DNA from: Janthinobacterium psychrotolerans
Lineage (GTDB): Bacteria; Pseudomonadota; Gammaproteobacteria; Burkholderiales; Burkholderiaceae_D
Assembly (NCBI RefSeq): GCF_001677885.1
Contig: NZ_LOCQ01000062.1
Location: 62,001 to 126,000, forward strand
Direction: 5' to 3'
Length of the DNA stretch: 64,000 nt
Part shown: piece by piece, positions 8,912 to 17,792 of the stretch
Layout of the letters: the number at the start of each line of letters is the position of its first letter
Numbering within the stretch: position 1 is the stretch's first letter
Program-made: the position numbers and the translations under genes
Notes under the pieces: generated by a model
Databases searched by the model: none
Seen by the model: only the letters and a program-made list of their open reading frames with translations
What the model was told of the DNA's origin: nothing

Positions 8912-9790
8912 ATGATCAAGGGCAGCATTGTAGCAATCGTCACCCCGATGCAAGCGGACGGCAGTCTGGATATTCCAGGCCTGCGCAAGCTGATCGATTG
9001 GCATATTGCCGAGGGTACAGACAGCATCGTCATCGTCGGCACCACGGGCGAATCGGCAACCGTGAGCGTGGAAGAACACTGCGAACTGATCAAGCTGACC
9101 GTCGAGCATGCCAAGGGACGCATTCCGATCATCGCCGGCGCCGGTGGCAACTCCACGGCGGAAGCCATCAAGCTGACGCGCTATGCGAAAGACGCCGGTG
9201 CTGATGCTGTCTTGCAAGTTGTGCCTTACTACAACCGTCCGACCCAGGAAGGCATGTACCAGCACTTCAAGGCCATCGCCGAAGCCGTCGATATTCCCGT
9301 GATCCTGTACAACGTGCCGGGCCGCACCGTAGCCGACATGAGCAACGAGACCATCGTGCGCCTGGCCGCGATTCCGAACATTGTTGGCGTGAAAGATGCG
9401 ACCGGCAACCTGGGGCGTGGCATCGACCTGCTGCGCCTGGTGCCTGGCGACTTTGCCGTCTATTCGGGCGACGATCCGACCGCCATGGCGCTGATGCTGT
9501 GCGGCGGCCACGGCAATATTTCCGTGACGGCCAACGTTGCCCCGCGCGCCATGCATGAACTGTGCGTGGCCGCCATGGCCGGCGACCGCGCCACCGCGAT
9601 CGCCATCAATAACAAGGTCTTCCCCCTGCACCAGAAATTGTTTGTCGAACCGAACCCCGTGCCCGTCAAATGGGCGCTGGCGGAAATGGGCCTGATGCCT
9701 GGCGGCATACGCTTGCCGCTGGTGCCGCTGGCCGATCAGTACCATGCCACCGTGCGCGATGCCTTGCGCGACGCTGGCGTCTTAGCCTGA
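8912..9790 (+). CDS. dapA: 4-hydroxy-tetrahydrodipicolinate synthase
   Basis: A 292-aa DapA that condenses pyruvate with aspartate semialdehyde in the lysine/diaminopimelate pathway. The Schiff-base lysine is in 'VGVKDATGN', the catalytic tyrosine in 'LYNVPGRT', and the substrate loop in '[10 protein letters not shown]'; '[17 protein letters not shown]' is also typical. Length is normal. bamC follows after 68 bp, an association seen widely in proteobacteria (E. coli dapA-bamC). Confidence 0.97.
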   Translation: MIKGSIVAIVTPMQADGSLDIPGLRKLIDWHIAEGTDSIVIVGTTGESATVSVEEHCELIKLTVEHAKGRIPIIAGAGGNSTAEAIKLTRYAKDAGADAVLQVVPYYNRPTQEGMYQHFKAIAEAVDIPVILYNVPGRTVADMSNETIVRLAAIPNIVGVKDATGNLGRGIDLLRLVPGDFAVYSGDDPTAMALMLCGGHGNISVTANVAPRAMHELCVAAMAGDRATAIAINNKVFPLHQKLFVEPNPVPVKWALAEMGLMPGGIRLPLVPLADQYHATVRDALRDAGVLA

Positions 9791-9792
9791 GC

Positions 9793-9811
9793 CCGGACTC
9801 GTACAGTCCGG
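9793..9811 (+). other. Intercistronic hairpin between dapA and bamC
   Basis: A 7-bp perfect stem (CCGGACT / AGTCCGG) with a CGTAC loop lies 3 bp after the dapA stop. It has no T-tract, so it is more likely an mRNA stability or processing element than a full terminator. Confidence 0.5.
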
Positions 9812-9858
9812 ACCTTCCCTGATTTCAGCTGCCACTTAGCTTCTTATCCAGTAACGAC

Positions 9859-11052
9859 ATGACTAATAGCAAGAAAACCACCCCGGCGCCAGCCACCATC
9901 GCCATGCGTGGCCTCGTCATCGGCGCCGTCGCGGCCAGTCTCGCCGGCTGCGGCATGATCAGCTCGGTAGTCGGCGGCGGCAAGGTCGACTACAAGTCGG
10001 TCAAGAAAGCCAGTTCCCTCGATGTGCCGCCCGACCTCACGCAATTGCAGCAAGATAACCGCTACTCCCTGCCTGACTCCAGGAACGGCGTCGCCACCGC
10101 TTCGGGCTACAACGCCCAGCGCAACGCCACCGCCGGCATGCCGACCATGGTGGGCGCCGATGGCGTGGTGGGCGTGGTGCCGGTCACGGCCGGTTCGGTG
10201 CGGGTCGAGCGCGCGGGCAACCAGCGCTGGCTGGTGGTCAAGCAGTCGCCTGAAGTGCTGTGGCCGCAGCTCAAGCAATTCTGGGAAGACTCGGGCTTTA
10301 CCATCGCCATCGACCAGCCGACGGCCGGCATCATGGAAACCGAATGGAATGAAAACCGCGCCAAGATCCCGCAAGACATTATCCGCAGCACCATCGGCAA
10401 GGTCTTCGACGGCCTGTATTCGAGCGGCGAAAAAGACAAGTACCGTACCCGCGTGGAACGCCTGGCCGATGGCTCGACCGAGATCTACATCAGCCACCGT
10501 GGCGTGGAAGAGGTGATTACCGGCCGCGACAAGGAAAGCACCACCTGGACCGCGCGCCCTAACGATCCTGGCCTGGAAGCGCAGTTCCTGGCGCGCCTGA
10601 TGACGCGCCTGGGCGCCGCTGGCGACGAGGCGCAAGCCAGGACGGCGATCGACTCGGCGATTGTGCAACCGCAGCATGCGAAGTTGATCGGCACGCCGGC
10701 CAGCGCCGAGCGCGCGATCGAAGTCGATGAAGGTTTCGACCGCGCCTGGCGCCGTGTCGGCCTGGCGCTGGACCGCGTCGGCTTTACCGTCGAAGACCGC
10801 GACCGCACGCAAGGCACGTATTTCGTGCGCTACATCGATCCCGATGCGGTCAAAAAAGACGGCTTCTTCTCCAAGCTGCTCAGCTGGGGCTCGTCGGACG
10901 ACAAGAACAAGGGCGCGCAGCGCTACCGCGTGCTGGTCAAGGGCGGCACGGCGTCGGCCAGCACCGTCAGCATCCTGTCGAACGAAGGCCAGCCGGACAC
11001 GTCGCCGGTGGCCGAGAAGATCCTGGGCCTGCTCAACGACCAGTTGAAATAA
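9859..11052 (+). CDS. bamC: Outer membrane protein assembly factor BamC (lipoprotein)
   Basis: A 397-aa protein. The N-terminal hydrophobic segment ends in a lipobox, LAGC, followed by GMISS, so it should be lipidated. The BamC signature region after the lipobox ('YKSVKKASSLDVPPDLTQ') matches the family segment that contacts BamD. Two helix-grip domains follow (about residues 110-230 and 280-395). It is an accessory part of the Bam beta-barrel assembly machine. The lipobox lies unusually far in (about residue 36) because the N-terminus is extended and Ala/Thr-rich; an internal start at MRGLVIG is possible. Confidence 0.94.
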   Translation: MTNSKKTTPAPATIAMRGLVIGAVAASLAGCGMISSVVGGGKVDYKSVKKASSLDVPPDLTQLQQDNRYSLPDSRNGVATASGYNAQRNATAGMPTMVGADGVVGVVPVTAGSVRVERAGNQRWLVVKQSPEVLWPQLKQFWEDSGFTIAIDQPTAGIMETEWNENRAKIPQDIIRSTIGKVFDGLYSSGEKDKYRTRVERLADGSTEIYISHRGVEEVITGRDKESTTWTARPNDPGLEAQFLARLMTRLGAAGDEAQARTAIDSAIVQPQHAKLIGTPASAERAIEVDEGFDRAWRRVGLALDRVGFTVEDRDRTQGTYFVRYIDPDAVKKDGFFSKLLSWGSSDDKNKGAQRYRVLVKGGTASASTVSILSNEGQPDTSPVAEKILGLLNDQLK

Positions 11053-11090
11053 GGCAGTGCAGGGCGGCGGGTGCAAACCTGCCGCGCAGC

Positions 11091-11126
11091 AAAAAGGCTG
11101 GCCCGGAAACGGCGCCAGCCTTTTTT
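11091..11126 (+). terminator. Rho-independent terminator of bamC
   Basis: AAAAAGGCTGGC pairs with GCCAGCCTTTTTT across an 11-nt loop, with six T residues at the 3' end, 38 bp after the bamC stop. The A-run on the other arm would allow function on the minus strand as well. Confidence 0.85.
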
Positions 11127-11174
11127 ACGCCCGGCACTTGCGCCTCATGACAGTCATGACAAAGCGGCAGGCGT

Positions 11175-11204
11175 AAAAAAGCCGGCCCGAAGGCCGGCTT
11201 TTCA
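11175..11204 (-). terminator. Rho-independent terminator of the Ala-rich lipoprotein gene
   Basis: GCCGGCC / GGCCGGC with a CGAA loop is followed on the minus strand by TTTTTT. It lies just after the stop codon at 11220. Confidence 0.8.
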
Positions 11205-11219
11205 CTACGGGGTGCTAAA

Positions 11220-11474
11220 TTACTTAGCAGCCGATGCAGCAGCCGAAGCGGCAGCAGCAGCGTCCGAAGCGGCCGAAGCAGCGCTCGAAGCGGCAGCAGC
11301 AGCGTCGGTAGCAGCCGAAGCAGCAGCGTCAGCAGCTGGTGCTGGAGCAGCTTCAACTACTGGTGCTGGTGCTGGGGTTTCAACTACTGGTGCTGGTGCA
11401 GGAGCTTCTTCTTTTTTGCTGCAAGCAGCCAGAGCAACAACCATCAGGGAGGCGATCAGCAGGGATTTTTTCAT
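11220..11474 (-). CDS. Small alanine-rich lipoprotein
   Basis: An 84-aa protein starting MKKSLLIASLMVVALAACSKKEE, with lipobox ALAAC and Ser at +2, predicting an outer-membrane lipoprotein. The mature part holds Pro-Ala-Val repeats (APAPVVET / APAPVVEA) and then about 35 residues almost only Ala, Ser, Asp and Thr. The low-complexity tail suggests a helical spacer, somewhat like small Ala-rich Lpp-type proteins, but no homology is claimed. A strong AAGGAAAA ribosome binding site precedes the ATG. It has its own terminator, so it looks monocistronic and well expressed. Confidence 0.8.
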   Translation of the reverse strand: MKKSLLIASLMVVALAACSKKEEAPAPAPVVETPAPAPVVEAAPAPAADAAASAATDAAAAASSAASAASDAAAAASAAASAAK

Positions 11475-11828
11475 TTGTTTTCCTTAATTATTTCAAAAAA
11501 TAAATCAACATTGTTGCGATGAATAATTACCGGTAATTATCGCTCGTTAGGTCGTCTTCGAAGGCTTTTCGTACCAGGTGGTGCCTGCCAGACAACGGAA
11601 ACTTCCTAACCGAATATTATAGCGATTTTTGGTGCGTCGCAATAGGAGCAAGAGGCAAATTCGCAACTATTTTGTGATATCGCAATATTTGCCAAGGCAA
11701 ATTGCAAGCAAGTGTAAGAGTTTTGCGAAAGCGCGTCAAAACGATATTAAAACCTCATCTTTCTTTGCGCTGCCACAGAGTCTTTGCTCCTACCTGTGTT
11801 CCACCACATTTGCTGCGTTGCGCCTCAT
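11475..11828. other. AT-rich intergenic region, 354 bp
   Basis: No convincing gene is present; the weak forward frames at 11629-11989 lack coding features. It holds the promoter region of the lipoprotein gene, an 18-bp palindrome at 11523-11540, and the convergent end of roxA. Base composition is much more AT-rich than the flanks. Confidence 0.6.
11523..11540. promoter_or_regulatory. 18-bp perfect palindrome upstream of the lipoprotein gene
   Basis: ATAATTACCGGTAATTAT is its own reverse complement. It lies 49 bp upstream of the lipoprotein ATG, at a position suited to an operator for a dimeric regulator. The binding protein is unknown. Confidence 0.5.
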
Positions 11829-12950
11829 TCAGGCCAGTTCGAGCCAGCCATCCTGATACCAGGTGTACAGCGCTTCCATCACGTCATCGGAAGCCTGGGC
11901 CACGGCCGCGCCGTTCAGGGCGCGGTCATTGGCCAGCGTCTCCAGCGCCGTTTTATCGGCCCGGCCTATGGCAAACGACTCGCCATTGATGAAGACATTC
12001 TTGCCACGATACAGCATCATCGTCTTGCGTGACAACACAACACCGTTCTTGTGTGCCGCTTGTGTGAAGCGTCCCACAGTCAGCGGCTTGGACAGTGGCG
12101 TGAAGAACACATTGTGCTTCGGTTCGGACAGGTGTTCGCCAAGGAAAATGGTGACGTCTTCTTCCGTGAAGCGCACCTTGTTCATCTCTTCGGTAATCAC
12201 CGACAGCATCTCGCGCGGGATTTCCGCCGGCTTGCTGGTTGCTTTCAGCTCGGGATCGCTGTAGATGCCGGGCAGGTCGATCGAATCGGCCATGAACTGC
12301 AGGAAGGCTTCGCCCAGTTCCTGGAACGACGGCGAGCGGAAACCGATCGAATAGGTCTGGCAGTCGCCGATGGCCACGCCGTCGTGCGCATAGTGCGGCG
12401 GCAGGTACAGCATGTCGCCCGGTTCGAGCGTGAATTCTTCGTCGGGCGTGAAGTTGCTGAGGATTTTCAGCGGCAGCCCGTCGATCAGGCTAAGGTCCTG
12501 CTGCGCGCCGATGCGCCAGTGGCGCTTGCCCTGGCCTTGCAGCAAAAATACGTCATAGGAATCGAAGTGCGGGCCGACACCGCCGCCATCGGTGGCAAAG
12601 CTGACCATCAGGTCGTCCAGGCGCGCGTCGGGCAGGAAACGGAACTGGCGCAGCAGGGCGTCGGCATCGGCGCTGTGCAGGTTGGCGCCCTGCACCAGCA
12701 GCGACCATTGTTTCTGTTTCAAGGAGGGCAGGCTGGCCAATGGGCCTTGCTGCATGGTCCAGTGGCCGTCGGCCTGGCTGACCAGGCGCGACTCGACATG
12801 GTCGAGCTTGGCCAGTTCGGACAGGGCCTTGAAGTCCAGCAGGGGCTTGAAGCCAGGCACGGCCTGGCGGATCAGCAATGGTTTTTTATGCCAGTAGTCG
12901 CGCAGGAATTGCGCCGGCGTGATGTCGCCGAGGAGAGTTAATTTTTTCAT
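11829..12950 (-). CDS. roxA: Ribosomal protein L16 arginine hydroxylase RoxA (YcfD), JmjC/cupin dioxygenase
   Basis: A 373-aa protein, the same length as E. coli YcfD. The start region 'LGDITPAQFLRDYWHKKPLLIRQAVPGF' is typical. The iron-binding HxD is in 'VGPHFDSYDVFLLQGQGKRHW', and the distal histidine in 'LYLPPHYAHDGVA'. The C-terminal winged-helix domain follows. The enzyme is a 2-oxoglutarate/Fe(II) oxygenase that hydroxylates an arginine of L16. It is divergent from the SlyD-like gene. Confidence 0.93.
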   Translation of the reverse strand: MKKLTLLGDITPAQFLRDYWHKKPLLIRQAVPGFKPLLDFKALSELAKLDHVESRLVSQADGHWTMQQGPLASLPSLKQKQWSLLVQGANLHSADADALLRQFRFLPDARLDDLMVSFATDGGGVGPHFDSYDVFLLQGQGKRHWRIGAQQDLSLIDGLPLKILSNFTPDEEFTLEPGDMLYLPPHYAHDGVAIGDCQTYSIGFRSPSFQELGEAFLQFMADSIDLPGIYSDPELKATSKPAEIPREMLSVITEEMNKVRFTEEDVTIFLGEHLSEPKHNVFFTPLSKPLTVGRFTQAAHKNGVVLSRKTMMLYRGKNVFINGESFAIGRADKTALETLANDRALNGAAVAQASDDVMEALYTWYQDGWLELA

Positions 12951-13007
12951 GCGCCCATTATAACAACCGGAAATGCAGGAATGCGCCTGTCGTTGGCGGG
13001 GGAAAGG

Positions 13008-13013
13008 TATAAT
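13008..13013 (+). promoter_or_regulatory. Candidate -10 element of the SlyD-like gene
   Basis: A perfect TATAAT lies 30 bp before the ATG at 13044, which would give a short leader carrying the AAGGAAG ribosome binding site at 13034-13040. The -35 is not convincing. Confidence 0.45.
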
Positions 13014-13043
13014 TTGTCAGCTTATACAATGAAAGGAAGCATA

Positions 13044-13595
13044 ATGAAGATTGCCAAAAATACGGTCGTGACTGTCAACTACAAACTGTCAGACGCGCAA
13101 GACAATCTGATCGAAGACGGCCGCCAGCCGATGGTCTATCTGCACGGTGACTATGAAAACACCCTGCCGAAGATCGAAGAAGAACTCGACGGCAAGGAAG
13201 TGGGCTATTCCAACACGATCCAGATCGAACCGGATGATGCGTTCGGTGAATACGACCCGGCGCTGGTCAAGGTCGAGCCACGCAACCGCTTGCCTGAGCC
13301 GCTGGAAGTGGGCATGCAGTTCGAAGGCATGCCGGAAAGCGATTCGCCGGACGAAGAAGCGATGATCTTCACGGTCACCGATATCGCCGACGACAAGGTC
13401 GTGCTGGATGGCAATCATCCGCTGGCCGGCATCGCCCTGCGCTTTGCGCTGACGGTGGCCGACGTGCGTGCTGCCACCGACGAAGAAATCGCCCACGGCC
13501 ACGTGCACGGCGCGCATGGTCACGGCCATGACGACGAAGACGGTGATGACGAAGGCGGCGAGGGCGATCATTTCCGCACCCACCCTATCCACTAA
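13044..13595 (+). CDS. slyD: FKBP-type peptidyl-prolyl isomerase, SlyD-like
   Basis: A 183-aa cytoplasmic protein. The order is an FKBP half domain (MKIAKNTVVTVNYKLSDAQ), an insert-in-flap chaperone domain (about residues 65-125, 'QIEPDDAFGEYDPALVKVEP'), the second FKBP half ('DGNHPLAGIALRFALTV'), and a His/Asp-rich tail (HGHVHGAHGHGHDDED). SlyD catalyses proline isomerisation, and its His-rich tail binds nickel. A frame from 12981 adds residues with no family match; the Met at 13044 follows a good ribosome binding site. Confidence 0.93.
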   Translation: MKIAKNTVVTVNYKLSDAQDNLIEDGRQPMVYLHGDYENTLPKIEEELDGKEVGYSNTIQIEPDDAFGEYDPALVKVEPRNRLPEPLEVGMQFEGMPESDSPDEEAMIFTVTDIADDKVVLDGNHPLAGIALRFALTVADVRAATDEEIAHGHVHGAHGHGHDDEDGDDEGGEGDHFRTHPIH

Positions 13596-13599
13596 CACC

Positions 13600-13707
13600 T
13601 GATCAAACCTGCTGCGCGGCGCGCTTTGCGGCCGGCGATGCTCACCGTACTGAAGTACGGTTGCGCTTCTCGGCCACAAATCACTGCCGCTCGCTACGGT
13701 TTGCTCA
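13600..13707. repeat. ~108-bp imperfect palindrome between convergent genes
   Basis: The two halves are imperfect inverted copies centred near 13653. The inner part is CCGTACT GA AGTACGG, the middle arms are GCGGCCGGCGATGC against a GGCCGAGAAGCGC-like arm, and the outer parts are CAAACC / GGTTTG. It starts 5 bp after the SlyD-like stop and ends before the convergent secreted-protein gene. It has no T-tract. It resembles the element at 42138-42239. Confidence 0.6.
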
Positions 13708-13744
13708 GGCGTCGTGACGCTGGTTGTAAAGCAGTACTTCCGAT

Positions 13745-14734
13745 TTAACGGCGCGGCACCGCAGGCCTGGTGGCGCGCTCGCGCACTTCAAACAGCGGCG
13801 TCTTGCCGGTGCGCACCGCAATCGCCACCCAGTCGCTGGCGATGCTGACATGGCCGATATTGTCTTTCCAGTGGATCGCCGGGGTATCCCCCTGACGTGT
13901 TCCCTTGCCCTTGCTGTCCCTTTCCTTCTGCGTATCGACCAGCAATACCTTGCCGCCGAATTTTTTTGCGAGCAGGCGGATCTGCTTGCGCGGACTGGCA
14001 AAGCCATCCTGCTTCGAGCTGAAGCTGGGCAGCAGCGAGCTTTCCTCTTCATCGAGCACGCCGACGTCGCCGTCGGAAAACAGCACGATGCCGTCGAGCT
14101 TCTTGCTTTGCGCCATGGCGAACAGGCGCTGCAGCCAGGACCGGTTGGCCACCAGCCGGTCTTCGAATTCGCTGTTGCGGCCGGCTTCGGGCAGGAAATG
14201 GTTGTTATTGGCGGGCAGGTTGACGGTGGCAAACAGCACGCCGCCCACCTCCCAGTGGGCATTTTCCGCATAGCTGCGAAACTTCGCCGTCGACGACAGC
14301 CGCGACACAGTGAGCTTGCGCTGGCCCAGGCTCTGGTTGTCCGCAAAATACACTTCGCGCAGGCGGTTCAGCCGTTCGATGGCGTTGACCCGGCCGCGCG
14401 AATTGCGGCAGCCGGCCCAGTCGCTGCCGGACAATGAAACGATCAGCGGCGAAGTGCTGGCGTCCAGCAAGTCCCTGCGCTGGCCGTACAGCTTGTCGGT
14501 GCACGACTCGCTGGCGGCCTTGATGCCGGTCGCCACCACGAACGAGGCATCGAAGGCGCTGGCGCCGGCAATCGCTTTTTTCAACGGGCCGTCATCGGGC
14601 CCGGCCTGGAACGAATGGCCGAGCACGGCAAATTCGAAGCCGGGGTTGCCAGCATTGGCCAGCGCCAGCGCCGGCGCCAAATGGCAGCTGGCCGCCAGCA
14701 GGGCCAGGCTTGCGATGCGACTGTTGAAGGTCAT
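13745..14734 (-). CDS. Secreted protein of unknown function
   Basis: A 329-aa protein with a signal peptide ([28 protein letters not shown]). The mature part has alternating strands such as '[16 protein letters not shown]', '[14 protein letters not shown]', '[13 protein letters not shown]', '[18 protein letters not shown]' and '[18 protein letters not shown]'. This layout recalls calcineurin-like phosphoesterases, but the metal-binding motifs are missing or altered, so no enzyme function is assigned. The ATG overlaps the mutS stop as ATGA, so translation is probably coupled to mutS. It ends next to the palindromic repeat. Confidence 0.8.
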   Translation of the reverse strand: MTFNSRIASLALLAASCHLAPALALANAGNPGFEFAVLGHSFQAGPDDGPLKKAIAGASAFDASFVVATGIKAASESCTDKLYGQRRDLLDASTSPLIVSLSGSDWAGCRNSRGRVNAIERLNRLREVYFADNQSLGQRKLTVSRLSSTAKFRSYAENAHWEVGGVLFATVNLPANNNHFLPEAGRNSEFEDRLVANRSWLQRLFAMAQSKKLDGIVLFSDGDVGVLDEEESSLLPSFSSKQDGFASPRKQIRLLAKKFGGKVLLVDTQKERDSKGKGTRQGDTPAIHWKDNIGHVSIASDWVAIAVRTGKTPLFEVRERATRPAVPRR

Positions 14735-17400
14735 GCGGCAGCCAGCCGTTTCAACTGATACAGCTGCTCGAGCGCGTCGCGCGGCGTCAATGCATCAGGG
14801 TCGAGTTCGGCGATTGCGTCCAGCAAGGCCTGCTGCGCTTCGCTGAGGGCGGCCACCGGCGCCGCATCCTCTTCTTCCCCGGCGTACGGGTCGGACGCCG
14901 GCGCGGCAAACAGGTCGCGCTGCGGCGTGGTGTCGAGCGCCTGCGCTTCGAGGCGCGCCAGATGCTTGCGCGCGGCCTTGATCACCGGCTGCGGCACGCC
15001 GGCCAGTTGCGCCACCTGCAGGCCATAGCTTTGCGAGGCCGGACCCGGCTGCACCGCGTGCAGGAAGACGATGCTGTCCTTGTGCTCGACGGCCGACAAG
15101 TGCACGTTGGCCGCGCTTGGATGGCTGTCGGGCAATTGCGTCAGTTCAAAATAGTGCGTCGCGAACAGGGTAAAGCTGCGGCTGCTATCGATCAGATGGC
15201 GCGCAATCGCCCAGGCCAGCGCCAGGCCGTCAAAAGTCGAGGTGCCGCGGCCGACTTCATCCATCAGCACCAGCGAGTGTTCGGTGGCGCCGTTCAGGAT
15301 CGCCGCCGATTCCGTCATTTCCACCATGAAGGTCGAGCGTCCGCCGGCCAGGTCGTCGGTCGCGCCGATGCGCGTGAAGATGCGGTCGATCGGGCCGATG
15401 GTGGCGCTGGCGGCCGGCACATAGCTGCCCACGTAGGCAAGCAGGGTGATCAGGGCCACCTGGCGCATGAAGGTTGATTTACCGCCCATGTTCGGACCGG
15501 TAATGAGCAATAACCTGCGCTCGTTGACGAAGCGGCAGTCGTTGGCGATAAAACGCTCGATCTGCTTTTCCACCACCGGGTGGCGGCCTTCGACGATATT
15601 GATGCACGGCTCGCCCACCAGCTGCGGCGCGGCCCAGTTGTGCTGCTGGGCGTGTTCGGTCAGGGCATTGAGCGTATCGAGCTGGGCCAGGCCCTGGGCG
15701 ATGGTTTGCAGGGTGCCGATATGCGGCGCCAGGTCGGCCAGCAAGATGTCGTACAGCAGCTTTTCGCGCACCAGGGCTTTGTCCTGCGCCGACAGGGCCT
15801 TGTCCTCGAACACCTTCAGTTCCGGCGTGATATAGCGCTCGGCGTTTTTCAGCGTCTGGCGGCGGCGGTAGTCGTCCGGCACCTTGTCGGTCTGGCCGTG
15901 CGTGACTTCAATATAAAAGCCATGTACCTTGTTGTATTCCACGCGCAGGTTGGCAATGCCGGTGCGGGCGCGTTCGCGCGTTTCCAGGTCGACCAGGAAC
16001 TGGCCGGCGTTTTCCGACAGCGCGCGCAGTTCGTCGAGCTCGGCGTCAAAGCCGCGTGCAAACACGCCGCCGTCGCGCACCATGGCGGCCGGCTCCGGCG
16101 CCACCGCACGCACCAGCAGCTCGAGGCAAGTTTCTGGCGTGGCCAGCGCCGTGTGGATCTCGGCCAGCAAGCCGTCGCACGGCTCGTCGCCGTAGCAACG
16201 GGTGACGCGTTCGCGCAGGGCCGGCAGCTGCAACAGCCCGTCGCGCAGCGCGGCCAGGTCGCGCGGGCGCGCCGACAGCAGCGCGATGCGCGTGGTGATG
16301 CGTTCAATATCGGGTACCTGCGCCAGCGTGGCAGCCAGTGGCGCCGCCGCCTCGCTGTGCATCAGCGCGGCAATCGCCTGGTGGCGCGCGCGCGCCACGC
16401 CCTGCTCGCGCCGCGCATGATGCAGCCAGTGGCGCAGCATGCGCGAGCCCATGGCGGTGCGGCAATGATCGAGCAGGGAGAACAGGGTAGGGGACTCCTG
16501 CCCGCGGATGGTTTCCGTCAGTTCCAGGTTGCGCCGGGTGGCGGCGTCCAGGCCGATAAATTCGCTTTCCGTTTCTGTGATCAAGGAGCGCACATGCTGC
16601 AGGCCGCGCCCTTGCGTCGACTGCGCATAGCGCAGCAGCGCGCCGGCCGCGCCGAACGCGGCGCCCAGGCCATCGGCGCCAAAGCCGGTGAGCGTGGCCA
16701 CGCCCAATTGATCGAGCAGCGCCTTGTGGCCGCCGGCCACGTCGAAATGCCAGTCCGGCACGCGGTTCACATGGGTGGTCGGATGGTCGTCAAACAGCGT
16801 GCCATGGTCGCCGCTGAGAATCTCGGCCGGCACGATGCGCTCCAGTTCCTGCTGCAATCGCAAGGCCACGGTCTCGCTGCTGCCGGAAAACTCCATCAGT
16901 TTCAAGGCCCCGCTGGCCAGCGACAGCCAGGCCAGGCCGGTGGTGACCGTCTTGCGCTGCGTGATGCTGCACAGGGCCAGCAGTGGCCGTTCGGCCTTTT
17001 CGGGCAGCAAGTCGGCGTCCGTCAGCGTGCCGGGCGTGACCACGCGCATCACCTTGCGCTCGACCGGTCCCTTGCTGGTGGCCGGGTCGCCAATCTGCTC
17101 GCAAATGGCCACCGACTCGCCCAGTTTCACCAGCTTGGCCAGGTAGCCGTCGAGCGAATGAAACGGCACGCCGCACATCTTGATCGGATTGCCGCTGGCC
17201 GCGCCACGCGCCGTCAGCGTGATGCCCAGCAGACGCGCGGCTTTTTCCGCATCCTCGAAAAACAGCTCGTAAAAGTCTCCCATGCGGTAGAACACCAGCA
17301 TCGTCGGGTGATGGTCCTTGATGCCCATATATTGTTGCATCATGGGCGTGAGCTTGCTCCGGGCGATATTGGCGATCTCTTGATTGGACTGCATGTTCAT
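14731..17400 (-). CDS. mutS: DNA mismatch repair protein MutS
   Basis: An 889-aa MutS. The mismatch-binding motif is GDFYELF ('[18 protein letters not shown]'). The ATPase has Walker A '[14 protein letters not shown]', Walker B '[16 protein letters not shown]' and the '[12 protein letters not shown]' helix-turn-helix region. It recognises mispairs and loops and recruits MutL. Upstream Met codons in a longer frame (to 17490) give an atypical N-terminus; [21 protein letters not shown] (split here) at 17400 fits better. A second start at 17394 is also possible. The stop overlaps the next gene (ATGA). Confidence 0.96.
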   Translation of the reverse strand: MNMQSNQEIANIARSKLTPMMQQYMGIKDHHPTMLVFYRMGDFYELFFEDAEKAARLLGITLTARGAASGNPIKMCGVPFHSLDGYLAKLVKLGESVAICEQIGDPATSKGPVERKVMRVVTPGTLTDADLLPEKAERPLLALCSITQRKTVTTGLAWLSLASGALKLMEFSGSSETVALRLQQELERIVPAEILSGDHGTLFDDHPTTHVNRVPDWHFDVAGGHKALLDQLGVATLTGFGADGLGAAFGAAGALLRYAQSTQGRGLQHVRSLITETESEFIGLDAATRRNLELTETIRGQESPTLFSLLDHCRTAMGSRMLRHWLHHARREQGVARARHQAIAALMHSEAAAPLAATLAQVPDIERITTRIALLSARPRDLAALRDGLLQLPALRERVTRCYGDEPCDGLLAEIHTALATPETCLELLVRAVAPEPAAMVRDGGVFARGFDAELDELRALSENAGQFLVDLETRERARTGIANLRVEYNKVHGFYIEVTHGQTDKVPDDYRRRQTLKNAERYITPELKVFEDKALSAQDKALVREKLLYDILLADLAPHIGTLQTIAQGLAQLDTLNALTEHAQQHNWAAPQLVGEPCINIVEGRHPVVEKQIERFIANDCRFVNERRLLLITGPNMGGKSTFMRQVALITLLAYVGSYVPAASATIGPIDRIFTRIGATDDLAGGRSTFMVEMTESAAILNGATEHSLVLMDEVGRGTSTFDGLALAWAIARHLIDSSRSFTLFATHYFELTQLPDSHPSAANVHLSAVEHKDSIVFLHAVQPGPASQSYGLQVAQLAGVPQPVIKAARKHLARLEAQALDTTPQRDLFAAPASDPYAGEEEDAAPVAALSEAQQALLDAIAELDPDALTPRDALEQLYQLKRLAAA

Positions 17401-17792
17401 GGTAAGTCTTTGAATTTTTAGCGTTGTTCTGTGGAATTTTCTGGCGGCAGACGCTACAGGCGCGCCGCGTTGCTGCAGGGGGCGCTTCATGGCAATATCG
17501 GACTGGCCGCAGCAGGCTACACTTTACCATTACCGACTGCTCCCGACGCCGATTGGAGAAAGATACTGGTCGCCAGCGCCGCGCCTGGAATGCCGCACAA
17601 ACAACAGATAGTCTGCGGTATACTTGTAATTAAGTAATGAAAATTACTTTGGTGTAATTTTAAGGTATGATGCCTGTCATCTAATTTTTTTTCCAGCCCG
17701 CCCCGAACTCGTATTGTATTGAGTGAAACGTTGTCAACTGCCAGGTGCGCAAGCGCGTGTGCTGGACTGGCGAGCCGTGAGTACACCCGACC
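17401..17792. other. 392-bp intergenic region with candidate promoters
   Basis: It lies between divergent mutS and the GAF-EAL gene, and no gene is supported. The part at 17610-17700 is AT-rich, with TATACT at 17619 and TATGAT at 17666 as possible forward -10 elements. An inverted repeat AAGTAAT-GAAA-ATTACTT lies at 17632-17649, and TGTAATT occurs on both sides of it. These suggest a regulated promoter for the phosphodiesterase gene. Confidence 0.45.

Noticed and set aside
11071..11487. A forward Ala-rich frame across the lipoprotein gene
   Set aside because: The minus frame has a lipobox, ribosome binding site and terminator; the forward one is its mirror and crosses two terminators.
15580..17421. 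A 613-aa forward frame across mutS
   Set aside because: Antisense shadow; mutS motifs are all on the minus strand.
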